Position numbers and translations under genes: made by a program. Below are positions 17,106 through 26,800 of a stretch of 64,000 bases of DNA, piece after piece; the stretch's first letter is position 1; the number at the start of each line of letters is the position of its first letter. A model generated the notes under the pieces. That model made no database searches. It was not told the origin of the DNA and saw nothing but the letters and a program-made list of their open reading frames with translations. Source of the stretch: UQRS01 sp050946935 (GTDB lineage Bacteria; Bacillota; Clostridia; Oscillospirales; Acutalibacteraceae); NCBI GenBank assembly GCA_050946935.1, contig JBMNVR010000002.1, positions 62,001-126,000 on the forward strand. The letters are read 5' to 3'.

Positions 17106-17134
17106 TTGACTTTACGGCGCTGATCGGGTACAAT
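17106..17134 (+). promoter_or_regulatory. Strong sigma-A-type promoter of the pyrH-ispG operon
   Basis: TTGACT (17106-17111) and TACAAT (17129-17134) are separated by exactly 17 bases, about 70 bases before pyrH. It probably drives the whole pyrH-frr-uppS-cdsA-dxr-rseP-ispG run. Confidence 0.85.
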
Positions 17135-17207
17135 AGTTCCAGTATGGCGCGACCGGCAGACTGCGGGACGCGCTCCCAAAAAAACCGAATATGGGGAGGA
17201 TTCTGGA

Positions 17208-17912
17208 ATGGAACCTGTGTATAAACGGCTGCTGCTCAAAATCAGCGGCGAGGCGCTGGCCGGGCAGCAGAAATTCGGGTTGGATTTCGACACGGTACTC
17301 AAAATCTGCGAAAGTGTGAAAAAATGTGCCGACCTCGGGGTGGAGATTGGCATTGTCGTCGGCGGCGGTAACTTCTGGCGCGGCCGGACGAGCGGGAAGA
17401 TGGACCGCACCCGCGCCGACCACATGGGCATGCTGGCCACTGTGATCAACGCGCTGGCTTTTGGCGACGCGCTTGAGCAGCTCGGCGTCGATGTCCGGGT
17501 ACAGACAGCCATCTCCATGCAGCAGATCGCCGAGCCTTATATCCGCAACAAGGCGGTTCGTCATTTTGAAAAGGGGCGGGTGGTTGTTTTTGGATGCGGT
17601 ACCGGCAATCCCTTTTTCTCGACCGATACGGCGGCGGCTCTCCGCGCGGCGGAGATTGACGCCGATATCATCTTCAAGGCGACCAACGTGGACGGCGTAT
17701 ATGACAGCGATCCCAAACTGAATCCCGACGCAGTGAAGTTTGACACTTTATCCTATATGGATGTGCTGAACAAGGAACTGCATGTGATGGACAGCACGGC
17801 AGCCTCTCTTTGCATGGACAACAAGATTCCCATTTTGGTTTTTAATCTGAACGATCCCGAAAATATTCTCCGTGCCGTCACGGGTGAGACGGTCGGAACC
17901 CTTGTAAAATAA
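17208..17912 (+). CDS. pyrH: Uridylate kinase
   Basis: UMP kinase of the amino-acid kinase family, converting UMP to UDP for RNA, UDP-sugars and wall precursors. It has 234 residues, the normal length. Motifs: LLLKISGEAL at the N-terminus for phosphate binding, GGGNFWRGR, a GNPFFSTDTAA segment, and KATNVDGVYDSDP near the nucleotide site. The ATG follows GGGGAGGA with 7-base spacing. It heads the conserved pyrH-frr gene pair and starts 17 bases before frr. Confidence 0.98.
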   Translation: MEPVYKRLLLKISGEALAGQQKFGLDFDTVLKICESVKKCADLGVEIGIVVGGGNFWRGRTSGKMDRTRADHMGMLATVINALAFGDALEQLGVDVRVQTAISMQQIAEPYIRNKAVRHFEKGRVVVFGCGTGNPFFSTDTAAALRAAEIDADIIFKATNVDGVYDSDPKLNPDAVKFDTLSYMDVLNKELHVMDSTAASLCMDNKIPILVFNLNDPENILRAVTGETVGTLVK

Positions 17913-17928
17913 GGAGGAGACGACTTTT

Positions 17929-18483
17929 ATGAAAGAACTGCTGAACACAACCGAAAGCAAGATGGATAAGACCCTGACCTCCCTGAATCGGGAGTTTGGG
18001 TCGGTTCGCGCCGGCCGTGCCACGCCGAGCGTGCTCGATAAAATCACGGTGGACTATTACGGCGTGCCGACTCCGATCAACCAGATGGCGGCCGTCTCTG
18101 TGCCGGAGGGGCGGACGCTTCAGATCGCGCCATGGGACGCCTCTACCCTCAAGGCGATCGAGAAGGCGATCCAGTCCTCTGACATCGGCATCAATCCGCA
18201 AAACGACGGCAAGTTGATCCGCCTGATTTTCCCGCCTTTGACCGAGGAACGCCGCAAGGATCTGGTTAAGGAGATTCGCGCCATGGCGGAGGAAGGCAAG
18301 ATTGCACTTCGCTCGATCCGGCGGGATGCGATCGAAAAATTCAAAACGATGAAGAAAAACTCCGAAATCACAGAGGACGATCTGGCTGAATGCGAGAAAA
18401 AGGTACAGAACATCACCGACAAGTTCACAAAGGAAATTGACGAGCTGACCGCGAAAAAGGAAAAAGAGATTCTGGAAATCTAA
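17929..18483 (+). CDS. frr: Ribosome recycling factor
   Basis: Splits post-termination ribosomes together with EF-G. It has 184 residues, the normal size. Features: the N-terminal helix, FGSVRAGRATPSVLDKI, VPEGRTLQIAPWD, and the C-terminal helical RSIRRDAIEKFKTMKKN and DDLAECEKKVQNITDKF segments. AAGGAGG overlaps the pyrH stop, so translation of the two is linked. A hairpin at 18515-18543 follows. Confidence 0.98.
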   Translation: MKELLNTTESKMDKTLTSLNREFGSVRAGRATPSVLDKITVDYYGVPTPINQMAAVSVPEGRTLQIAPWDASTLKAIEKAIQSSDIGINPQNDGKLIRLIFPPLTEERRKDLVKEIRAMAEEGKIALRSIRRDAIEKFKTMKKNSEITEDDLAECEKKVQNITDKFTKEIDELTAKKEKEILEI

Positions 18484-18514
18484 CTTTTTTAAAACGGCTC
18501 GGCCTTTAAAGAAT

Positions 18515-18543
18515 AGGAGCGGTCGGCAAATCCGGCCGCTCCT
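18515..18543 (+). other. Intra-operon hairpin between frr and uppS
   Basis: AGGAGCGGTCGG and CCGGCCGCTCCT pair over 12 positions (one G-U) with a 5-base loop. No T-run follows directly, so it is more likely an attenuation, processing or stability element than a full terminator. Confidence 0.55.
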
Positions 18544-18571
18544 AAAACTGATTTTTGAGAGTGTGATTGGT

Positions 18572-19306
18572 TTGTCCATTTTTAAGAAAAAAAAACATAC
18601 CGGACAGCGGGTTTTGCCCAAGCATATCGCCATCATTATGGACGGAAACGGCCGCTGGGCGAAGAAACGCTCTCTGCCGCGTTCGGCCGGCCACGCCGCC
18701 GGAAGTAAAAATTTTAAAGATATTGCAAGGTATTGCAACAAAATCGGGTTACACTATCTTACAGTATATGCCTTTTCTACCGAAAATTGGAAACGCCCAA
18801 AGGATGAGGTCGACAATATCATGAACATCCTGCGGGATTACCTGAAGGACGCAAAAAATTTCAAGGACGAGAATATCCTGGTCAAATTTATCGGGGATAT
18901 CTCAGTTCTGGATGACGATATAATTGATTTGATGCGCGATGCGGAGGAAAACTCTGCTGACGCCACGGGACTGCGGCTGAACATTGCCATCAACTATGGC
19001 GGGCGGAACGAATTGGTCTATGCCGCGCGGCAGTTGGCTGCATCGGCGGCAAAAGGGGAAATTTCTCCCTCTGACATTGACGAGGGGATGCTGTCCGCTC
19101 ATTTGTATACGGCCGGGCAGCCGGATCCGGACCTCGTCATCCGGCCGAGCGGGGAGCTGCGGTTGTCTAACTATCTGATTTGGCAGTCGGCCTATTCTGA
19201 ACTGTGGTTTTCCGACGTGCTCTGGCCGGATTTCAAGCCCAAGAATCTGGAGGAAGCGATCGCCGAGTTTAACCGGCGCCATCGCCGGTTCGGTGCTTCG
19301 GAATAA
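18572..19306 (+). CDS. uppS: Isoprenyl transferase (undecaprenyl diphosphate synthase)
   Basis: cis-Prenyltransferase that builds the undecaprenyl lipid carrier for cell-wall synthesis. Motifs: the IIMDGNGRWAKKR start block with catalytic Asp24, SAGHAAG, YAFSTENWKRP, NIAINYGGRNEL and RPSGELRLSNYLIWQSAYSE. About 244 residues, normal. The start is uncertain: a TTG at 18572 or a GTG at 18563, neither with a strong ribosome site. It belongs to the pyrH operon together with cdsA, as in many Firmicutes. Confidence 0.97.
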   Translation: MSIFKKKKHTGQRVLPKHIAIIMDGNGRWAKKRSLPRSAGHAAGSKNFKDIARYCNKIGLHYLTVYAFSTENWKRPKDEVDNIMNILRDYLKDAKNFKDENILVKFIGDISVLDDDIIDLMRDAEENSADATGLRLNIAINYGGRNELVYAARQLAASAAKGEISPSDIDEGMLSAHLYTAGQPDPDLVIRPSGELRLSNYLIWQSAYSELWFSDVLWPDFKPKNLEEAIAEFNRRHRRFGASE

Positions 19307-19447
19307 GCGCCGCGAAAAAACTGCTGTTCTTACTTTTTTCAAATTGGGATATCCTTCGCATCCGGCGGCGGAGCGGAGGCGCTATCTTTTTTGAAACAAC
19401 CAGAATTTCTATGCCGTGCAGCGCGCGGCGGATAGGCGGGAAATTGT

Positions 19448-20254
19448 ATGAAAAAACGACTGATTACCGCAGCGGTCGGACTGTCGCTCCTTGCGGTGCT
19501 GCTCTTTTTCCGGGATACGCTTGTGTTCGACGTTGCCGTTATTCTGATCAACGTCATCGCTTTGTATGAGATTTTATATGTCACCAAATATGTAAAATAC
19601 CTGCCGCTTGTGGGTATTTCGGCTGTTTATACGGTGATCGCTCCGTTCATCTATATGGGCTATATTCCGGTGGACATCAATTCTCTCAACGTAGTGTATG
19701 TGATGATCCTTTTCATCGCCACCCTGATTAAGCATGAGGTTGTTCAGCCGCAGGAGGTTGCCTTTACCTTCACCATGTCGATGCTGTTGTCCTACGCTTT
19801 TTCCTGCTTTTCACTGGTCTCCCATTCGGAAAACGGACTGTTTTTCCTGATGTTCGCCTTGAATTGCGCCTGGGTGTCGGACGCCGGTGCCTACTTTGTC
19901 GGCAGCGCGTTTGGAAAGCATAAGCTCGCGCCGAAAATCAGTCCCCATAAAACCATTGAGGGGGCGGTTGGCGGCGTCCTTTCCAGTATGCTTGTCACTG
20001 TGCTTTTGGCCCTGATCTATCCGCGCATTTTCAATCCCGGCTGGGCTGCTTCTATGCCTCGTCTCGTTTTGTTCACCGCTCTGCTTTCGGTGGTCGGCAT
20101 GATCGGGGATCTGACCGCCTCATACCTCAAACGGTCGGCGGGGCTGAAAGATTTTGGAAATATCATGCCGGGTCACGGCGGCATTTTGGATCGCTTTGAC
20201 AGCCTTTTGGTGATTATGCCGCTTGTCTATGTGACGCTTGGCTTCAATCACTGA
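19448..20254 (+). CDS. cdsA: Phosphatidate cytidylyltransferase
   Basis: Makes CDP-diacylglycerol, the precursor of anionic phospholipids, in the membrane. It has 268 residues and about seven or eight hydrophobic helices. The C-terminal family signature is present: GDLTASYLKRSAGLKDFGNIMPGHGGILDRFDS (about 220-252). Upstream NCAWVSDAGAYFVGSAFGKHKL and SPHKTIEGAVGG are also conserved. The 141-base gap from uppS contains a GC-rich segment followed by a T-run, possibly a weak attenuator. Confidence 0.97.
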   Translation: MKKRLITAAVGLSLLAVLLFFRDTLVFDVAVILINVIALYEILYVTKYVKYLPLVGISAVYTVIAPFIYMGYIPVDINSLNVVYVMILFIATLIKHEVVQPQEVAFTFTMSMLLSYAFSCFSLVSHSENGLFFLMFALNCAWVSDAGAYFVGSAFGKHKLAPKISPHKTIEGAVGGVLSSMLVTVLLALIYPRIFNPGWAASMPRLVLFTALLSVVGMIGDLTASYLKRSAGLKDFGNIMPGHGGILDRFDSLLVIMPLVYVTLGFNH

Positions 20255-20256
20255 AT

Positions 20257-20295
20257 CGCCAGTGGCCGTGTAAATCCAGGCTGCGGCTACTGGCG
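20257..20295 (+). other. Hairpin abutting the dxr ribosome site
   Basis: CGCCAGTGGCCG (20257-20268) pairs with CGGCTACTGGCG (20284-20295) over 12 positions with one G-U and a 15-base loop. The right arm ends exactly where the Shine-Dalgarno GAAAGGA (20296-20302) begins. There is no T-run, so a translational or RNA-stability role is more likely than termination. Confidence 0.6.
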
Positions 20296-20313
20296 GAAAG
20301 GATGGTCGAAACT

Positions 20314-21468
<1,155 letters not shown>

Positions 21469-21583
21469 GGTGCGCGACCCATTTCGCCGCTCGGCGGGGG
21501 ACGGCTGCGGCACCTCTGTATTTTTGCTTTTGCTGCGCCGGATCGTATTCGACGGGGCGGCCTTTTTTTGAAACGGGGGACTG

Positions 21584-22660
21584 ATGATTACGGATATGAA
21601 TCTGGCATTTTCTTTCGCTGCTGCCTGGGGCTATGTCTGGCCCATTTTGGTGGCTGTACTGGCTTTTTTGATTATGATTTTTATTCATGAATTCGGACAT
21701 TTCATCGCAGCAAAAGCGATGGGCGTCCGGGTGAATGAGTTTTCCATCGGGTTTGGCCCGACCCTTCTGAAAAAACAGGGGAAGGAGACCCTTTACTGCA
21801 TCAAGCTTCTGCCCTTCGGCGGCTATTGCGCCATGGAGGGGGAGGATGAATCCAGCGACGATCCCAAGGGCTTCTGCAACAAAAAGCCGTGGCGCAGATT
21901 TCTCATCACCGCAGCCGGTGCGGTTTTCAATATTCTGTTCGGCTTTGTGATTATGATGATTATTCTGGCGCCGCAGGAGCGGTACACCACCACGACAGTT
22001 GCCGCCTTTGCCGACGGGGCGTCGAGCGCGCAGAGCGGCCTCGCTGTCGGGGACCAGATTTTGTCGGTCGGCGGCCGGTCGGTGCTGACCACAACCGACC
22101 TCAGCTACACCTTTACCAATATTCCGGCTGACGGCCGCATGGACATGACGGTTCGTCGGAACGGGGAAAAGATCGAGCTTTCCGATGTGACCTTCGCGAC
22201 CGAAAGCAGCGATGGCATCAACTATATTTCGGTTGATTTTTATGTTCAGGGGGTCGACCGGACTCCGCTGACCTTTTTGTCCCAATCGGTCAAGACGACC
22301 GTCTCCTACGGGCGGATGGTATGGTGGTCGCTGGTGGATCTTGTAACCGGCAAATTTGGAGTCAGCCAGGTCTCCGGTCCGGTCGGCGTGACCGTGGCCA
22401 TCGGCAACGCCGCCAAGCTTGGGTGGGACGCTTTTCTGCCGATTATTACCCTGATTACAGTGAATCTGGGGGTTTTCAACCTCCTGCCCATTCCGGCGCT
22501 GGACGGCGGTCGCCTATTCTTCATCCTGGTGGAGATGATCCGGCGCAAACCCATCCCGCCGAAGAAGGAAGGGCTGGTGCACGGCATCGGCTTCGCCGTA
22601 CTGATGCTCTTTATGGCGCTGGTAACCTTTAAGGATATCTGGGGCCTGATTTTCAAGTGA
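21584..22660 (+). CDS. rseP: Site-2 membrane metalloprotease RseP family
   Basis: Intramembrane zinc protease, 358 residues, that cleaves membrane-bound regulators or signal peptides. Motifs: HEFGHF zinc site in the first membrane segment (about residue 39), a PDZ-like domain (about 145-215) with GASSAQSGLAVGDQILSVGG, and a C-terminal NLLPIPALDGGR motif supplying the third zinc ligand. Neighbours dxr and ispG are the usual context in Firmicutes. The gap before it contains an outer stem pairing GAGGTGC (21467-21473) with GCACCTC (21510-21516). Confidence 0.96.
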   Translation: MITDMNLAFSFAAAWGYVWPILVAVLAFLIMIFIHEFGHFIAAKAMGVRVNEFSIGFGPTLLKKQGKETLYCIKLLPFGGYCAMEGEDESSDDPKGFCNKKPWRRFLITAAGAVFNILFGFVIMMIILAPQERYTTTTVAAFADGASSAQSGLAVGDQILSVGGRSVLTTTDLSYTFTNIPADGRMDMTVRRNGEKIELSDVTFATESSDGINYISVDFYVQGVDRTPLTFLSQSVKTTVSYGRMVWWSLVDLVTGKFGVSQVSGPVGVTVAIGNAAKLGWDAFLPIITLITVNLGVFNLLPIPALDGGRLFFILVEMIRRKPIPPKKEGLVHGIGFAVLMLFMALVTFKDIWGLIFK

Positions 22661-22748
22661 GTGATTGGGGCGGGCGTTGCCCGCTCTGTCTTCATATTTA
22701 TGTTGTGGTAGTAAATGAATTTGAGCGCGGAAAATGGGGGCTTTGCGT

Positions 22749-23801
22749 ATGTCAACACCAAGAATATCCAAGCAGGCGGTCGGACGCCGGTTTGCAATTG
22801 GCGGCGGCGCGCCGGTGCTGGTGCAGTCGATGCTCTGTCGGCCGGCGCACGATTTCGCCGCAAATATTGCGCAGGCCCGCGCGCTGGAGGCAGCGGGGTG
22901 TGAGCTGATCCGCCTTGCCGTGCCGGATATGGAGACGGTGCCGCTGATCGAAAAATTGAAGGAGGCCGTCTCGGTCCCGCTGGTCGCGGATATTCATTTT
23001 GACTATCGCCTTGCGCTGGAGAGCGCGGCGGCCGGCATCGACAAGATCCGTATCAACCCGGGCAACATCGGCGCAGAGGACAGAGTAAAGTTGGTGGCCG
23101 AGGTTTGCCGGAACCATCACATTCCCATCCGTATCGGGGTCAATGCCGGCTCGCTGGAGAAAAATATTCTTGCTAAATACGGCGCCCCCACTGCGGAGGC
23201 GTTGGTCGAGAGCGCGCTGTATCATGCGGCACTGCTGGAAAAATATGATTTTGACAACATTGTGATTTCGATGAAATCTTCCGACGTGCCGGTGATGTAC
23301 GAGGCATACCGGATTGCGGCCGATCGAACCGACTATCCCCTCCATCTCGGCGTGACCGAGGCCGGAACCGAGCGGATCGGCCTGATTCGTTCGGCGGCCG
23401 GGATCGGCGGGCTTCTGCTGGCCGGGATCGGGGATACCATCCGCGTATCCTTAACCGACGACCCGGTGAAGGAGGTTGCCGCCGCCCTTGATTTGCTGCG
23501 GGCAGTCGGCTTGCGGAAGGACGGAATCCGTCTGGTTTCCTGCCCGACCTGCGGCCGGACAAGGATCGACCTGATCTCCCTGGCCAAACAGGTAGAGGCG
23601 CGGCTGGCCGGCTGCAACAAGTCGCTGACCGTCGCGGTCATGGGTTGCGCCGTCAACGGCCCGGGAGAGGCGAAGGAGGCCGACATCGGCATTGCCGGCG
23701 GGGACGGCTGCGGCCTTCTAATTAAAAAGGGCGAGATTCTCCGTAAAGTGCCGGAAGAAAAGCTGGTCGATGAGCTGATTGCGGAGATCGACCGGATGTA
23801 G
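22749..23801 (+). CDS. ispG: 4-hydroxy-3-methylbut-2-en-1-yl diphosphate synthase
   Basis: Iron-sulfur enzyme of the MEP pathway converting MEcPP to HMBPP. 350 residues. Motifs: VQSMLCRPAHD, RINPGNIGA, RIGVNAGSLE, HLGVTEAGTE, and the cluster cysteines in SCPTCGRT and MGCAVNGPGEAKEADIG. The ATG at 22749 follows GGGGG with 8-base spacing. It is the last gene of the operon before a hairpin terminator at 23809. Confidence 0.98.
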   Translation: MSTPRISKQAVGRRFAIGGGAPVLVQSMLCRPAHDFAANIAQARALEAAGCELIRLAVPDMETVPLIEKLKEAVSVPLVADIHFDYRLALESAAAGIDKIRINPGNIGAEDRVKLVAEVCRNHHIPIRIGVNAGSLEKNILAKYGAPTAEALVESALYHAALLEKYDFDNIVISMKSSDVPVMYEAYRIAADRTDYPLHLGVTEAGTERIGLIRSAAGIGGLLLAGIGDTIRVSLTDDPVKEVAAALDLLRAVGLRKDGIRLVSCPTCGRTRIDLISLAKQVEARLAGCNKSLTVAVMGCAVNGPGEAKEADIGIAGGDGCGLLIKKGEILRKVPEEKLVDELIAEIDRM

Positions 23802-23808
23802 GATATCT

Positions 23809-23840
23809 GCGGTTGAAAATTTGTTTTTTCAACCGCTTTT
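23809..23840 (+). terminator. Terminator hairpin between ispG and polC
   Basis: GCGGTTGAAAA and TTTTCAACCGC form a perfect 11-base-pair stem with loop TTTGTT, followed by TTTT. No clear promoter fits between it and polC, so partial read-through is likely. Confidence 0.75.
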
Positions 23841-23861
23841 GCGAAAAGGATGGTCAAAGGA

Positions 23862-26800
23862 ATGGCAAAATTTACCGAGCTTTTTGGCGCGTACATATCC
23901 CCCTCGGACGCCGGCGGACTGGCGCAGGGTGAGATTGAGGGGTTTCATCTGGATAAAGCCGACCGGTCGGTGCGGGCTGAGATCGTTTGTCCTGCCGTGG
24001 TGGAGGAGGAGACGGTCGAACGCTGCAAGGCTGCTTTGACGGCCGCTTTGGAGCTGCACACGATTACACTCTCCGTGCGGGTGGAGCCGCCCCGCTTCAC
24101 AGCAGGCGCGGCGGAGGATATCCTCCGCACGCTCAAGACCGCGCTGCCGATGATCAACGGCTACTTTGACAAAGCGGAGTACGCGCTGGAGGACGGACGC
24201 CTCACCATAACACTGAAGTACGGCGGCCTGGAGGTGCTGGAAAACTGCGGCTTTCCGGCCGCCTTTTCAGCCGAGGTTCGCCGCCGTTTTGGGGAGGAGG
24301 TCTCTGTCGCTTTTACAGGGCAGACAGCCGATGTGGATGAGCCCGTCCCGACAGAGGCCCCCCGTCCAAAGCCGGCACAGAAGAAGATCGGAAGCGAGCG
24401 GCGTTCCGACCGGACAAGCGACGGGCTGCCGATTTATCTTGATTCCGCGCGGCCGGTTATGGGCCGGCCGATCAAGGGAAAGCCTATTTCAATGGCCTCC
24501 GTTACGCCTGAGATTGGGAGTCTGGTCGTCTGGGGCGAGATTTTCGAGATCGAGATTCTCCCCACCCGGGATGGCAAACGCGGCCGTGTGAAGATATCCT
24601 TTACCGATTACACCTCCTCCCAGACGCTGAAAACACTGGTGAACGACAGCGAGGGCGGGCCGTTCCGCGCACTGTCGAAGGGGGACTGCATTCTGGTCGG
24701 GGGCAGCTATGATTATGACAGTTGGGACAAGGATTATGTGATTTCTCCCCAAAGCATTGCGGTGGTTGACTGCTATAAGCCGATTGATGAGGCGGAGGAA
24801 AAACGGGTCGAACTGCACTGTCACACCAACATGTCGGCCATGGACGGCGTGACCCCGGCCGGAAAACTGATCCGTCGTGCGTACGAGTGGGGGCACAAGG
24901 CCATCGCCATTACCGATCATGGGGTGGTGCAGGCCTATCCCGACGCAATGAACGAGCTGCGCAAAATCCGGAAGGAAGGCGGCGAGTTCAAGGTCATCTT
25001 CGGGTGCGAGGCGTATTTTATCAACGACCTTGTCCCGGCGGTGCGGGGCGACAGAGAGATGCCGATCGACGGCGACTATGTCGTCTTTGACGTAGAGACG
25101 ACCGGCTTCTCTCCCCAGAACGACCGCTTAACCGAAATTGGCGCTGTCCGCTATTCAGGCGGCAAGGCGGGGGAGAGATTCGATACCTTTGTCAACCCGC
25201 ATATGCCCATTCCCGCCAAGGTGATCGAGCTGACCGGCATCACTGACGCAATGGTCAGTTCTGCCCCGGATGAGGATGAGGCCGTCCGGCAGTTCCTCGA
25301 TTTCTGCGGGGACGCGGTTCTGGTTGCGCACAACGCCGGGTTTGACATCTCCTTCATTTCGGCCGCCTGCAAGCGGTGCGGCTTTTCCTTTAATCCTACA
25401 TACATCGACACGGTGGTTATGTCCCGGTCGCTGCTGCCGCACCTGAAAAACCACAAGCTGGACACGGTGGCGGCCGCGCTCGAACTGGGTGATTTCAACC
25501 ACCACCGTGCCTGCGATGACGCGGCCATCCTCGCCGGTATTTTCGACCGACTGGTTGAGCGGCTGCGAGAGGATGCCGGCTGCAAATTGGTGGGGGAGAT
25601 CAATACCGCCCTTGCCGGGGGGGACTGCACCAAGCTGCCGCGGTACCACCAGATCATCCTGGTCAAGGATATGGTCGGGCTGAAAAATCTGTACAAGCTG
25701 GTTTCCAAAGCGCATTTGCAATATTTCTGCCGTCCGTCCGGCAGCCGTTCACCCAAAAAGCCCTGCATTCCCCGCAGCGAGCTGGAAAAATACCGCGAGG
25801 GGCTGCTGATCGGCAGCGCCTGCGAACAGGGAGAGCTGTACCGCGCGGTGGTTGGCGGCCGCCCCTGGGCCGAGCTTTTGCAGATAGCCGACTTTTATGA
25901 TTTTCTCGAGATTCAGCCGCTCGGCAACAACGAGTTTATGGTCCGCAACGGCACTGTGAAGTCCGAGCGGGAGATTATAGAGTTCAACCGCACCATCCTG
26001 AAAATTGGGGACAAGCTGCACAAGCCGGTTGTAGCAACCGGGGACGTGCATTTTCTCGACGAGCGGGCAGAGATTACCCGCCGCATCCTGATGGCCGGAC
26101 AGGGCTTTCCCGACGCCGACCAGCAGGCGCCGCTTTATCTCAAGACTACGACCCAGATGCTGGAGGAGTTCGCCTATCTCGGCAAAGATCGTGCATACGA
26201 AGTCGTCGTTGCCAATCCCAACAAAATTGCCGATCTGATCGACCCGGCGGTGCAGCCGGTGCCGGACGGCAATTTTCCGCCCTCAATCGAAGGCTCGGAC
26301 GACATTCTCTCCACCACCTCTTACGCCAAAGCGAAGGAGATTTACGGCGACCCCCTGCCTGAAATTATCGAGAAGCGGCTGGAAAAAGAGCTTGGCTCGA
26401 TCATCAAGCACGGCTTCTCGGTCATGTACGTCACGGCACAGAAGCTGGTCGCCGACTCCGAGGCGCACGGCTATCTCGTCGGCTCGCGTGGGTCGGTCGG
26501 TTCCTCCTTCGTGGCGACCATGGCCGGCATTTCTGAGGTTAACCCGATGGCGCCGCACTACGTCTGTCCCAACTGCCGCCACAGCGAATTTTTCACAAAC
26601 GGCGAGTATGGCTCCGGCTTTGACCTACCGCCGAAAAACTGTCCGGAATGCGGCGCCGAAATGAACCGCGACGGCCACGACATCCCGTTTGAGACCTTCC
26701 TTGGCTTCGATGGGGATAAGGTTCCGGATATCGACCTAAACTTCTCGGGCGAGTATCAGTCCCGCGCCCACAAGTATACCGAGGAGCTGTTCGGCAGCGA

